Positions 25,583 to 35,168 of a stretch of DNA of 64,000 bases are shown piece by piece (position 1 is the stretch's first letter; each line of letters opens with the position of its first letter). This stretch comes from Paenibacillus dendritiformis (GTDB lineage: Bacteria; Bacillota; Bacilli; Paenibacillales; Paenibacillaceae), in contig NZ_OX216966.1 in NCBI RefSeq assembly GCF_945605565.1, positions 4,332,001 to 4,396,000 of the forward strand, given 5' to 3'. The notes under the pieces were generated by a model. The model had not been told where the DNA came from. It did no database searches and saw only the letters and a program-made list of their open reading frames with translations. Position numbers and translations under genes: made by a program.

Positions 25583-25704
25583 TTGACCAGACCCCCTAAA
25601 AATCAATTTGGATAAAGCATATATATATCCCATTTCTATGCCCTGGGCATTTGTCCCGATGCCAGGTACAGGGTATATGGTCGTCCCTATTGAAACGGAA
25701 CAAA

Positions 25705-25735
25705 AAGAACGGCCTGCACAAAACAGACCGTTCTT
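25705..25735 (-). terminator. Rho-independent terminator
   Basis: Stem AAGAACGGNCTG/CAGNCCGTTCTT with one mismatch, then TTTTTG on the minus strand, 15 bases after the stop of the repeat-protein gene. Confidence 0.85.
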
Positions 25736-25749
25736 CGCTGCAACTGAAA

Positions 25750-26511
25750 TTATTTTGTTCCGCGAACGATGTGGTTTTCCTCCATTTGAGTCTTCAGTTC
25801 GTCAACGGTAATGCCTTTTTCTGATGCCAGCTTTTCCAGCTTCGCTTCGCGCTCCTGTTCCATTTGCGCTTTCAGCTCATCGACAGTGATGTCTTTTTCC
25901 GCTGCCAGCGACTCCAGGTCACGGAGGCCCCGGATTTTACCTTTCGTGCCGCGTTCCTGCTCCATCTGTGCCTTCAGCTCGTCCACCGTAATGCCTTTTT
26001 CCGCCGCCAATTGCTCCAGCTTCGCTTCGCGTTCTTGCTCCATCTGCGCTTTCAGCTCATCGACAGTGATGCCTTTTTCCGCCGCCAATTGCTCCAGCTT
26101 CGCTTCGCGCTCTTGCTCCATCTGCGCTTTCAGCTCATCGACCGTAATGCCTTTCTCTGCTGCCAGCGACTCCAGGTCCCGGCCGCCCCGGAATTTACCT
26201 TTCGTGCCGCGTTCCTGCTCCATCTGTGCCTTCAGCTCGTCCACCGTAATGCCTTTTTCCGCCGCCAATTGCTCCAGCTTCGATTCGCGCTCCTGCTCCA
26301 TTTGCGCTTTCAGCTCATCGACAGTAATGCCTTTCTCTGCTGCCAGTTGTTCAAAATTTATGCCGCGCTCTTTAATCAGGGAGAAATGCTTCGCGGCTGC
26401 CCCTTGAGTTAAGGTTGTATCGGCTTCCGCCGCAAAGGCGGACCCCATTGCACTGACGGCAAGAATAGCTCCAAAGGCGGTGACTGCAAGCGATTTGTTC
26501 ATTTTTTTCAT
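25750..26511 (-). CDS. Secreted seven-repeat alpha-helical protein
   Basis: A 253-residue protein. Residues 1-27 are a Sec signal peptide (KKMNKS basic start, hydrophobic core, AFA-A cleavage site). The rest is seven copies of LAAEKGITVDELKAQMEQER, each a helix-turn-helix-like pair. Two kinds of linker alternate: a 5-6 residue one (EAKLEQ) and a longer basic one (GTKGKFRGGRDLES). The higher-order order is short, long, short, short, long, short, so part of the array arose by block duplication. The repeat is highly charged and would form a rod or solenoid. No family or function is known to me. GGAGG lies 8 bases before the ATG. Confidence 0.8.
   Translation of the reverse strand: MKKMNKSLAVTAFGAILAVSAMGSAFAAEADTTLTQGAAAKHFSLIKERGINFEQLAAEKGITVDELKAQMEQERESKLEQLAAEKGITVDELKAQMEQERGTKGKFRGGRDLESLAAEKGITVDELKAQMEQEREAKLEQLAAEKGITVDELKAQMEQEREAKLEQLAAEKGITVDELKAQMEQERGTKGKIRGLRDLESLAAEKDITVDELKAQMEQEREAKLEKLASEKGITVDELKTQMEENHIVRGTK
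25790..26360 (-). repeat. Seven tandem coding repeats, about 78 or 102 bp each
   Basis: Near-identical DNA units encoding AEKGITVDELKAQMEQER occur seven times. Units joined by the short linker are 78 bp and those with the basic linker 102 bp. Such arrays expand and contract by slippage or recombination. Confidence 0.8.
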
Positions 26512-26639
26512 TCAATTTCCCTCCAAAATGGTTTTTTGTCTTACAAGAATGAGTTTAGACCGTTCACCTGAACCCACCCTGAATGCCGACTTTACACTGC
26601 CTGAAAATATGAAGACTCTGATCATTTCTGCGTTGCGGC

Positions 26640-27930
26640 CTAGTCGTTCTTATCGCCTACCTTCACGCGCACCTCCTGTTGTTGGCCATAGCGCGAAATC
26701 GTAAGCGTCATCTCTTCACCTGCTGGGGAAGCTTCGATTTTGTCGGTAAGCTCCTGCACACTCGAGATGTCCGCTCCGTCGACGGCCGTGATGACATCGT
26801 AAGGGCGGATGCCGGCCGCAGAGGCGGGCGATTGCTGTTGCACGTCTGCCACGAGCACTCCGTTGGGGCTGCTCAGCTTCAAGTCTGCCAGCATATCGTC
26901 GGTTATATTGAGGGCTGATGCCGATGTACGGCGAAGACTCCTTCGGAATCGTTTCATTATGTTTCAAGCGATCCAGAACCGAGGATACCGTGCTTGAAGA
27001 AATGGCGAAGCCGATTCCCTGCGCATCCGCGTTGACGGCCGTATTGATGCCGATGACTTCTCCGTTCATATTAAGCAAAGGTCCGCCGGAGTTGCCCGGA
27101 TTAATCGCCGTATCGGTTTGCAGCAAATGTTTATAATATCTTGTCCCCTGCTCGTCATCGATCTGGATGGGCCGCTCCTTGGCGCTGAGCACGCCAGTGG
27201 TCACCGTGGAATCGAACTCGTATGGATTACCGATCGCTACGACAGTATCGCCGACATGGCTTGCGTCCGAATTCCCGAGAGCCAGCGCGGGAAACGGCTT
27301 GTCCCCCTCTATCTTGACCACAGCCAAATCCAGATCATAACTGCTGCCCAGCAGCTTCGCCTTGAACGGCTCATCATAACCCTGGACATAGACATCGATC
27401 TCATCCGCTCCGTCGATAACATGCTCATTCGTCAAAATATATCCTTCCGCTTCAAACAAAAAACCGGAGCCTGTGCCGCTAGGCTGTAAAGTGCCGCTGT
27501 CGTCCCCCTGCCCGGAAGTGCCGCTGCTGCCGCCATTGTCAAGCCGCTGCCGGAAGAACGGGCTGCCGGACAGCGTATTGTTGCGGTTCGAGCTTGCTTT
27601 CGTTTTCGTTTCGATTTTGACAACTGCCGGACTGGCTTGGCTTACGATGCTGGAGAGACTGCCGGACCCCGCTCCGTTGAACGAAGCGGTTTGAATCCCG
27701 CTCTCGGCAGGGGCTTCGGCTGATACGTTGTAGGCAAGCGGCTCATCGCCGCCCAATACATCCATCCGGCCGGCTGCGAACAGGAGTCCCCCGAGAGCCA
27801 TGGATCCGGCCATAAAAGCTGCAAAGATCGGCCGCCATGAGCTTGCGCTTCGCGTGGCATCTTGCCGGCGTGCAGGAGCAATCTCAAGCGGTACAATGAC
27901 GCTGCTCGTCTCTTTCATTTCTTCATTCAT
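26640..27930 (-). pseudogene. HtrA/DegP-type trypsin-like protease with PDZ, frameshifted
   Basis: From the ATG at 27930 (AGGTGG upstream) the frame encodes a cytoplasmic tail, one membrane anchor (FAAFMAGSMALGGLLFAAG), a Ser/Gly linker and a complete trypsin-like domain. The catalytic triad is His in LTNEHVIDGADE, Asp in YDLDLAVVKIEG and Ser in NPGNSGGPLLN. After SSPYIGIS near 26915 the frame goes astray and ends at 26716, while another frame continues ALNITDDMLADLKLSSPNGV into a normal PDZ domain ending at 26640. A single-base indel separates them. The native protein would be about 425 residues and membrane-anchored outside the cell. A two-component system is divergent upstream. Confidence 0.82.
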
Positions 27931-28155
27931 CTTATATACCACCTTTCTGCCTGAGCATGGGTTTATTATGCAGCCCGTTGCTGAAGGAAGCGTGTCCGTC
28001 CGCTGAGCATTCACTGAAACCTTTATTTGGATCCCCAGGAATCCCTGTTTCTCAGCTTGTTTTCAGATTCTTTTAAGAGCGGCTTCAGCTTCCTCCTCTA
28101 TACTGGTTGGAGCAAAGTCCGCGTGTGCAAGCGGCTTACAGGCAGGAGGATCCAT

Positions 28156-28839
28156 ATGGGACAATTGAAAGGCATCAAAATACTGCTCGTCGATGACGAA
28201 CCGAACATACTGCAGTTCCTCGAACTTGGCCTGACCAATGAAGGCTTCGAGATACAGACCGCGACGGACGGCTTGGCGGCCGTGGCGATGGCGAGCGAGT
28301 TCCAGCCGCATGTCGTCATTCTCGACGTTATGATGCCGGGAATGGACGGCTTCGAGGTGTGCCGGATGATTAAGAAATCCGAGAACGCAGCGGTCATCAT
28401 GCTGACCGCCAAAGATGAAGTGGACGATCGGGTGAAAGGGCTGACGCTCGGCGCGGACGATTATATGATGAAGCCGTTCAGCTTCGAGGAGCTGCTTGCG
28501 CGCATTCACGCGCGAATCCGCAATCAGTTCCCTCATTTGTTCGGCGAGGTCGTGGCCGGACCGTTCCGGATCGATGACCGGCGCAAGGAGATCACCTTCG
28601 ACAGCCGGGTGCTGGAGCTGTCCCCGACGGAATATGAGCTGCTTAAGTTTTTGGTCCTTAACCAGGGTCTTGTGCTCAGCAAGGCAATGATATTGGACAG
28701 AGTATGGGGCTATGATTTCGGCGGTGAGGAAAATATCGTCGAGGTGTATATCCGATCATTGCGGGAAAAGCTGAACGACCGGGAGCACCGGCTAATTCGG
28801 ACGCTGCGCGGAGCCGGATACCGGGTCGATCTTCCATGA
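28156..28839 (+). CDS. OmpR/PhoB-family response regulator
   Basis: A 227-residue regulator. The receiver domain has ILLVDDEPN at residues 8-16, the phosphoacceptor Asp in VVILDVMMPGMDG near residue 56, and LTAKDEVDDR and DDYMMKPF (Lys) further on. The DNA-binding domain ends EVYIRSLREKLND and LRGAGYRVDLP. AGGAGG is 6 bases before the ATG; the frame open to 28027 is not coding. It overlaps the kinase gene by 4 bases (ATGA). Divergent from the htrA-type gene, it resembles the CssRS arrangement in which secretion stress induces HtrA proteases; that role is an inference. Confidence 0.9.
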   Translation: MGQLKGIKILLVDDEPNILQFLELGLTNEGFEIQTATDGLAAVAMASEFQPHVVILDVMMPGMDGFEVCRMIKKSENAAVIMLTAKDEVDDRVKGLTLGADDYMMKPFSFEELLARIHARIRNQFPHLFGEVVAGPFRIDDRRKEITFDSRVLELSPTEYELLKFLVLNQGLVLSKAMILDRVWGYDFGGEENIVEVYIRSLREKLNDREHRLIRTLRGAGYRVDLP

Positions 28840-30323
28840 AGGCGGCGGAACGAATCCGGCGCTTCATCCATCCGGGCTCGCTGCGGTTTCAGCTGTTATC
28901 CCGCTCCCTTCTCATTCTCGCCGCACTGCTGATGCTCATCGGCGTATTTCAGTATTTGGTTATGCAGCAATTCGTATATGAAAATAAGGCGGAAAGCTTG
29001 AAAAGCCAAATCTTATCCTTTCCCCGCGAGGCATGGCAGCTGCTGACGGACCGAGATACCGGCGTTTCGGGGCGGCGGGCGATGCTGTTTTTGCCTGCCG
29101 ATGCGTCGCTCTCCATTATCGATGCGAACGGCACGATACAGGCTGTATCCATGGGGGATAAGATGGCCGATCCGCCTGAACTGTCACCGGAAGAATATCA
29201 AGCGGTCATGAACAAGAGCAGGAAGGAAGTCAATTATCGGGTCATGAACGACAGCCAGGGAGAGGAGCAGCTGCTCGTGCTGCAGCCGTTCGAATGGAAG
29301 GGGCGCATGCTCGGACTCATTCAGCTCAATACGAGCACCAAGCCGTTGAAGGAGATGCTGGCCAGTCAGCTTCTTACCTTTCTTTCCTTGTCGGTCCTGG
29401 CGCTGATTGGAGGCATGATCGCTTTCCTTCCGGTCTTGAAAAAAACGCTTGTCCCGCTGTCCAATATGGTGCATACCGTCGGAAAAATCGATGCCGGGAA
29501 TTTGGCGGAGCGCTTTCCGTCCCGTCAGGGCCAGCTCGAAATCGATCGGCTCGCGTTATCGTTCAATGGTATGCTGGAAAGGCTGGAATCCTCGTTCGAA
29601 GCGGAAAAGGAAGCCAAAGAGCAGATGCGCCGCTTTGTCGCAGACGCCTCCCATGAGCTCCGGACGCCGCTGACATCCATTCACGGATTCCTTGAGGTTC
29701 TGCTCCGCGGCGCCATGAACCAGCCGGAGCAGCTGCGCAGAGCGCTCATCTCGATGTACGGGGAATCCGAGCGGATCAATAAGCTGGTGCAGGATCTTCT
29801 TCTGCTCGCGAAGCTGGACCGGGCTCCGGTCATGGAGCTCGCGGACGGCGACTTGAATCGCGTGCTTCAAGAGCTGGAGCCGCAGCTTCGTCTGCTTGGC
29901 GGACAGCGGCATCTGACGCTCGCTCTGGCGGAGGATGCGAAGTGCATGTATGATCCGGACAAAATGAAGCAGGTGGTCCTGAATTTATTTCATAACGCCG
30001 TGCAGCATACGGATCCGGAAAAAGGAGAGATTCGGATTTCGACCGAAACCGTGCCCGGCGGCGTGGAACTGACGGTGCGGGATAATGGGATGGGGATCGG
30101 CAAGAGGCATCTTCCCCATTTGTTCGACCGCTTCTACCGCAGCGAGTCTTCCCGCACCCGCAAGTACGGCGGTGCCGGGCTTGGCTTATCGATAACAAAG
30201 TCGATTGTGGAGGCGCACGGAGGATCGATCCGCGTCATCAGCTCGGAAGGACAGGGCAGCGCGTTTATCGTCACGCTGCCGGCATCCGTTCCTCCCCTGC
30301 ACGGATGCGATGGAGGAACATAG
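28836..30323 (+). CDS. Sensor histidine kinase
   Basis: A 495-residue membrane kinase. TM1 is near residues 20-45 (LLILAALLMLIGVFQYLV), followed by an extracellular domain of about 130 residues and TM2 near residues 175-200. Then come HAMP (TVGKIDAGNLAERFPS), HisKA with the phospho-His in FVADASHELRTPLTSIHG near residue 275, and an HATPase domain with N-box NLFHNAVQHT, G1 DNGMGIG and G2 YGGAGLGLSITKSI. It is the partner of the regulator whose stop codon it overlaps. The extracellular sensor could detect misfolded secreted protein, given the neighbouring protease gene. Confidence 0.9.
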   Translation: MKAAERIRRFIHPGSLRFQLLSRSLLILAALLMLIGVFQYLVMQQFVYENKAESLKSQILSFPREAWQLLTDRDTGVSGRRAMLFLPADASLSIIDANGTIQAVSMGDKMADPPELSPEEYQAVMNKSRKEVNYRVMNDSQGEEQLLVLQPFEWKGRMLGLIQLNTSTKPLKEMLASQLLTFLSLSVLALIGGMIAFLPVLKKTLVPLSNMVHTVGKIDAGNLAERFPSRQGQLEIDRLALSFNGMLERLESSFEAEKEAKEQMRRFVADASHELRTPLTSIHGFLEVLLRGAMNQPEQLRRALISMYGESERINKLVQDLLLLAKLDRAPVMELADGDLNRVLQELEPQLRLLGGQRHLTLALAEDAKCMYDPDKMKQVVLNLFHNAVQHTDPEKGEIRISTETVPGGVELTVRDNGMGIGKRHLPHLFDRFYRSESSRTRKYGGAGLGLSITKSIVEAHGGSIRVISSEGQGSAFIVTLPASVPPLHGCDGGT

Positions 30324-30334
30324 ATAACGGAAAA

Positions 30335-30366
30335 GGCTCCGTTCGCTGCCGATAGCGGACGGAGCC
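30335..30366. terminator. Bidirectional terminator between convergent units
   Basis: Strong stem GGCTCCGT..CGCT/AGCG..ACGGAGCC, with TTTT on the minus strand and a later ATTTTT on the plus strand. It serves the kinase gene and the leftward WGR-type gene. Confidence 0.8.
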
Positions 30367-30376
30367 GTTGCCATTT

Positions 30377-31483
30377 TTATAACTTATACAAGCTTACGCA
30401 GCCGTAATCGGTATAGACGGCTATATAATCTGCCGTGAACGCCAGCGAGCAGTTCTTGACCACATGCTCGAGTTGGAACTCAAGGATGCATTGCTTCGTG
30501 CGCATATGATACAGGATGATCTTGCCATACTGATACACGGCCACAAGCTCTTTGGCGGCATCGGCGGCACAGCTGCGGATGTTGCTGCCCATATCCCAGC
30601 CGCCGCATGGCGCCATGGTGCTCAGATCGTAGCACATTAATCCCGATGTCCCGTACTGCTCCTGCGTGAACAGATACCGATCGTCAGGCGAGAAAAACAT
30701 CGCCGCCGTCATGGCGTTCGCAGGCTTGGCAATCACCGTCTCCTTCTTGGCTGACATATCCCACATGGAGATCTAGCCGCTATGGGAGCACGAAGCGAGC
30801 ATATGACCGCTGTGCGAGAGGGCGGCGCACAGCTGCGGGCTGTGCCCGCCATACAGCTCGCACTCCACTTTTTTACTATCGATCTCACATTGCTTCAGCA
30901 AATCATACACGACGATTCGCGGTTCGTCGTACCATACGGCCGTGCTGCCGGATACAGCCAATGTGCTGACGGGATATCTCGCTGCGGAAGCGTAATCCCG
31001 CAGAGCTCCGCTGTCGATCGACAAGCCCCGAATGTGATGGCTGTCATTGATAAGCAGCTCTCCGGCCTCCGGACAGTACCGCATCTCGTAAATCAAATGA
31101 TGTCCCGCCAGGTCATAAGTATGCCGCATGGCGCCATGCTCGTCCAGCAGAAAAATCTGTTCTCGCTCGAATTGTCCGACAACATAACCGGCATATAACG
31201 TATTGGTGCCGGGCACGGGCGCAAGCGGCACAAATCCGGTATACCCGCTGCCGATATACCGATGAAGGACGGGTTCCCCCGCCCCCGCTTCCAGGTTGTT
31301 CAGAACGAAGCCTTTTTTCAGTCTGCTCCATACTTCCTTTTCCGCGTGTTTGGCCGCTTGTTCCGGGGTATCGAACATTTTTTCCTGCTCTTTGCCGCCA
31401 TTGGAGGACGTGATGACTTGATTGCCATTGCGTCGAATACTCCATGTTTTGCCGCTGCTGCGATCGACCAGCATTCGCTTCAT
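30377..31483 (-). pseudogene. WGR-like/WD-type beta-propeller protein with in-frame TAG
   Basis: The ATG at 31483 opens a frame with a WGR-like domain (GKTWSIRRNGNQVITSSNGG, then a helix ending SRLKKGFVL) followed by propeller-like repeats such as GHHLIYEMRYCPEAGELLIN and LCAALSHSGHMLASCSHSG. A TAG at 30775..30773 stops it, but the same frame continues ISMWDMSAKKETVIAKPANA and further blades to 30377. Reading TAG as CAG would give one 368-residue protein whose SHSGQISMWD fits a WD repeat. So one transition explains the break. It sits 17 bases after the SUKH-LRR gene on the same strand, which is also disrupted. The function is unknown. Confidence 0.72.
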
Positions 31484-31500
31484 CGGGTGGTTCCTCCATT

Positions 31501-32810
31501 CTAGGCTCTTACGTACTCGTACCAGATCTCTTCTTCTTCATCGGTCATGGATCCGGTCATCGTGGAAAAGTCGATTTTCCGGTCAAAACGATCCTTCAAC
31601 AGCGCAAACTGCTGAAAAGAGGCCGTGATTTTCTTCAACGAGGCTGATCGGGCGATCTCCTCCAGCTTGCCGATATCCGGGCAGCCGCTTAGCTCCAGGG
31701 ACTGCACATTCTCCAGATCGGCCAAGATCGAAATATCCTTCACGGCCGAATTGGTCATCTTCACGGTGCGAAGCTTGCGGCAATTCCGTAAAAACTCCAG
31801 ATTCGGCAAAGAAACCTCCTCCAGTTGAATCACCCGCAAATTCATGAGCTGTCCCAGGACAGCCAGATCGTCCTCGGCAACGGAACCAAGCCCGGACAGC
31901 GTCAGTTCAGCAAGCTGCTCCAGCTCCGCCAGACTGCGAAGCTGCTCGCCATCCGGACGGCTGACCTCCAAAGCGCGCAGACTGTGAACCGATTTGAGCG
32001 GCGACCAATCACGAATTGCCGTCTGCCGCACATCCAAAGCTCTTAACTTAGGCAACAGGCCAAGAGGAGTTAGATCTGTGACTGCCGAACCCGACAGGAA
32101 CAGCTCCTGCAAATGCATCAATCCCTGCAGCGGGCGGAGATCCGATACTGGATTTTTCCCCAGATACAGCCTCTTCAGCTGCGTACAATGACTCACCGCT
32201 TCAATCGACCGGATCTCGTTCATGCTCAGCACCAATTCCCGCACATCGTTACAGCGTGCCAGGGGATCAATATCCGTCAGCCCCTCCTGTATGAAGCGAA
32301 GCTGCTTCGCACGCACAAAAGCTTCCGGCGATCCGCACGCCGCCACCACCCTCGCCTTCCACTTGTCATCCAGCCCGCCGAACCATGCCAGCGGATCCGG
32401 TACATTCGAATCGACCCGAAGCGGCTCGAGCACAGGCAGATCCAGCGATCGGATCGCATCGAGAAAATGGACTTGGCTGTCCCGCCCATAGCTCCAGAAG
32501 CGATAGTCTTCTTCTTCATGGACGGTATAATTCCTCTCCTTCGCCACATCGCGGATAAATTGCAGGAGATGGGTCAGACGACGAGCAATGACATATTTGA
32601 CTTCTTCATCGCGGCCGAAGTTGATCAACTGGCCCTTCCTTCCCTGCTCATCGGGATCGAGGTCGATGCCAAGGTGATTGCCGCCCCAATCCTTGCTAAT
32701 CGGCAGCCAGCTCTATCTCCGTGGCGGGCGGGTTGAGAGATGCGGCCAATTCCGGCAGATCTCCCCGAAGCAGTTCCGTGATTTCGTTCAGCAGTTCTCT
32801 CAATCTCATG
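31501..32810 (-). pseudogene. SMI1/KNR4 (SUKH)-leucine-rich-repeat protein, internal deletion
   Basis: AGGAGG and ATG at 32810 start MRLRELLNEITELLRGDLPE and LAASLNPPATEIELA, the N-terminus of a SUKH (SMI1/KNR4) domain, then TAG at 32698. Another frame, open from about 32710, continues WLPISKDWGGNHLGIDLDPD and EQGRKGQLINFGRDEE, the C-terminal half of the same domain. About 60 expected residues are missing between them. After the SUKH part follow a linker and some ten leucine-rich repeats (LKRLYLGKNPVSDLRPLQGL type) ending at 31501. A TTG at 32628 preceded by GGAAGG could allow translation of the LRR part. Paired with the WGR/WD gene. Confidence 0.72.
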
Positions 32811-32848
32811 CTTCCTCCTTAACGGCCAGCTCTTTTCCCTCTCGCTAT

Positions 32849-33268
32849 TTATGTAAGATCCTTCTTATAATAATAGTGCTTGCATCCAATCGGCGCATTT
32901 TCGAAAATAGCGACAACCTCGTAGCCATATTTCTTATAGAATTCGGGAGCTTGAAAGCTGAAGGTATTCAGTTTAATGAACGTACATTTTTTTGCTCTCG
33001 CGATTTGCTCGGCTTCTTCCAATAGCCGTTTCCCCAACCCTTGTCCGCGGTGATTGTCATCCACCCATAAAATATCAACTTCCATCCAATTCCATAGCAC
33101 GGTGCTGTTCAGGCCGGCAACAATCGCTCCGTTATCATCCTTCAAGCATAAATTAACTTCTTCAAGGTGGGCGTTGGGCACGCATTTGGCATTGAACTCA
33201 ATCAATTTGTGCAGGACATGCTTGGATTCTTCGGGTGTGCTGTGAAAAAGCTTCGGTCTGTTTGTCAT
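32849..33268 (-). CDS. GNAT-family N-acetyltransferase
   Basis: A 139-residue GNAT. The acetyl-CoA loop is VDDNHRGQGLGKRLLEEAEQ near residues 74-93 (R-G-Q-G-L-G), the following strand CTFIKLNTFSFQAPEFYKKY and then GYEVV. A central WMEVDILWV strand gives the substrate edge. The substrate is unknown. A GGAGGAAT-type site precedes the ATG at 33268. Single gene with no clear terminator; the broken SUKH-LRR gene starts 38 bases downstream. Confidence 0.83.
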   Translation of the reverse strand: MTNRPKLFHSTPEESKHVLHKLIEFNAKCVPNAHLEEVNLCLKDDNGAIVAGLNSTVLWNWMEVDILWVDDNHRGQGLGKRLLEEAEQIARAKKCTFIKLNTFSFQAPEFYKKYGYEVVAIFENAPIGCKHYYYKKDLT

Positions 33269-33656
33269 CGTTATTCCTCCTGTAGAGCCTTGATATGAAA
33301 TAGAACATGTTCCTTTAGTGGACTATCTTGCTCAACTTTCGGGTAGGGTTTGGAAAACCACAATATGTTTTTATTCGACGCCGTATTTTCGCATTCCTTG
33401 CCGTCTCCGCACTTTCTTGCAGTTCTCCTGCGCACGTCGCTACTATACTACATCTTGGCTGATTTTCGTAATTCGAAAATTCATGTTTATGACATGCCTG
33501 CAGACCATCCAATTCATCCCCCGGATCCCCATCCATGTTCAAAATATTGATATTTTTTCGCCAAAGATGAGCGGAGCATTAGCACAAGCCAAATGGTATG
33601 ATAAAAGAATTCTGCGAGAACCTCGATCTTACTACAGCAGGCAGGAGGTGATATTG
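33269..33656. other. Divergent intergenic region with a 19-bp palindrome
   Basis: About 390 bases between the leftward GNAT gene and the rightward MocR gene. ATTTTCGTAATTCGAAAAT at 33462-33480 is a 7-5-7 inverted repeat and could be an operator, for example for the MocR protein. TATACT near 33444 may be a -10. No ORF is convincing; the frame open from 33318 on the plus strand has no start signal and no protein-like composition. Confidence 0.4.
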
Positions 33657-35093
33657 ATGTGGATGCCTGATCGCCGCAGCAGCCAGCCTCTCTATCAACA
33701 GATAGCGGATGACATTGAACGGAGAATCGCATACGGCGAGTTCCCGCCAGGCAGTCTGCTGCCCTCCGAACGCAAATTAGCTGGGCAATTGGGAGTGAAC
33801 CGAAGCACTGTGATTCTGGCTTACGCCGAGCTTCGCGCGTTGGGAATCATCGAGAGCCGTTCGGGAAGCGGAACCCGGGTAAGCAAGGATAAATGGGGGG
33901 CGACGCCGAAGCATACCCCGAACTGGCACCGGTATTGCGAGGGCGGAAGCTTTCTGCCGAACGTCGCCTTTTTGCGCCGTATCCGGGAAGCGCTGCAGCA
34001 GGACAGCACATTAATCGATTTTGCGAGCGGCGAGCTGGGGGCGGACCTCTCTCCTGTGGAAGAAATCAATGCGCTGATCGATGAAAACCACTATACCGGA
34101 TATCTCGGGTATGATAATCCGCAAGGATTTTTGCCGCTTCGGGAAGCGCTCGTCTCGTTTTTAAGTCAATATCGGGGCATTCAGACGACAGAGTCGTCCA
34201 TCCTCATCACATCCGGCTCCCAGCAATCGTTATATTTAATCACGCAGTGTCTGCTCGCCCCTGGAGATGCGGTGGCCATCGAAGATCCTTCATATTGCTA
34301 CTCGCTGCCCATGTTCCAATCGGCAGGTCTGCGCTTGTTCCGCCTTCCCGTCGACCAGCATGGAATCCGGCCCGAGGATGTGCGCGCGCTTTATAAGAAA
34401 CATCGAATCAAGATGGTCTTCCTCAATCCGAATTATCAGAATCCGACAGGCGCCCTCCTCGATGCCGAACGCCGGGCAGAACTGCTCCATGTGACGAGCG
34501 AGCTGGGGCTGCCGATTGTCGAGGATGATCCCTTCAGCCTGACGGCCTATGACGGAACGCCTCCGCGGCCGCTCAAGTCCATGGATTCGCTCGGCTCGGT
34601 CCTCTATATCGGCTCGTTCTCCAAAATCGCAGCCTCCGGGCTGCGTGTCGGATGGATGGTCGCGCCTCATTCCGTTGTCGATCGGCTGGCCGATGCCAGA
34701 CAACAGATGGACTTCGGGCTTAGTGTCGTTCCGCAAAAGGTGGCTGCCCAGTTCCTGAAATCCGCCTATACCCGGCCGCACTTGGACCGCTTGCGCATGA
34801 ATCTGCTCTACAAGCGGGATGTGGCGATCGAAGCGCTTCAGCGCGAGCTTCCAGGGTTGGTCAGCTTCTCGGTGCCGCAGGGGGGCTTGCACCTGTGGTG
34901 TAAAATCTTGCCCGAGGTCAATGACGGCAAGCTGCTGGAGGAAGCGATCCGCAATGGTGTCATCTTCGCGCCCGGCAGTGTGTACGGCTCCGATTCCGGT
35001 TATGTGCGATTCACTTATGCAAGGCCGAAGGCGGAACAGATCGCCCCGGGCATTGCCGCATTCGCGGCCTCTCTTCGGGCCGTTCTTGGTTAG
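33657..35093 (+). CDS. MocR-family (GntR-aminotransferase) transcriptional regulator
   Basis: A 478-residue fusion. The N-terminal GntR winged helix is QPLYQQIADDIERRIAYGEF followed by PGSLLPSERKLAGQLGVNRS. The C-terminal part is a fold-type I aminotransferase that binds PLP: TSGSQQSLYLITQCLLAPGD, NPNYQNPTGALLDAE and the Schiff-base Lys in YIGSFSKIAASGLRVGW near residue 320. Relatives (PdxR, GabR) sense PLP or GABA and control metabolism genes; the target here is unknown, possibly the palindrome upstream. AGGAGG lies 9 bases before the ATG at 33657. Ends at a strong shared terminator. Confidence 0.88.
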   Translation: MWMPDRRSSQPLYQQIADDIERRIAYGEFPPGSLLPSERKLAGQLGVNRSTVILAYAELRALGIIESRSGSGTRVSKDKWGATPKHTPNWHRYCEGGSFLPNVAFLRRIREALQQDSTLIDFASGELGADLSPVEEINALIDENHYTGYLGYDNPQGFLPLREALVSFLSQYRGIQTTESSILITSGSQQSLYLITQCLLAPGDAVAIEDPSYCYSLPMFQSAGLRLFRLPVDQHGIRPEDVRALYKKHRIKMVFLNPNYQNPTGALLDAERRAELLHVTSELGLPIVEDDPFSLTAYDGTPPRPLKSMDSLGSVLYIGSFSKIAASGLRVGWMVAPHSVVDRLADARQQMDFGLSVVPQKVAAQFLKSAYTRPHLDRLRMNLLYKRDVAIEALQRELPGLVSFSVPQGGLHLWCKILPEVNDGKLLEEAIRNGVIFAPGSVYGSDSGYVRFTYARPKAEQIAPGIAAFAASLRAVLG

Positions 35094-35101
35094 AGCAAGC
35101 A

Positions 35102-35161
35102 AAAAAGGTGAATGAACGCGCTGTATAGCTATCCTATACACGTCAGTTCATTCACCTTTTT
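35102..35161. terminator. Bidirectional terminator, 16-bp perfect stem
   Basis: AAAAAGGTGAATGAAC at 35102-35117 and its exact complement ending at 35161, with a small inner stem TGTATAG/CTATACA-like in the loop. Serves mocR (plus) and the malic enzyme gene (minus). Confidence 0.9.
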
Positions 35162-35168
35162 ACATTGA

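Noticed and set aside
25811..26412. Long plus-strand frames opposite the seven-repeat protein, themselves repetitive
   Set aside because: They mirror the repeated DNA; the minus frame has a signal peptide, start site and terminator, so the plus frames are shadows.
30377..30766. Separate 129-codon gene starting at MWDMSAKK
   Set aside because: It has no ribosome binding site and is in the same frame as the upstream part, separated only by one TAG, so it is the C-terminal half of one gene.
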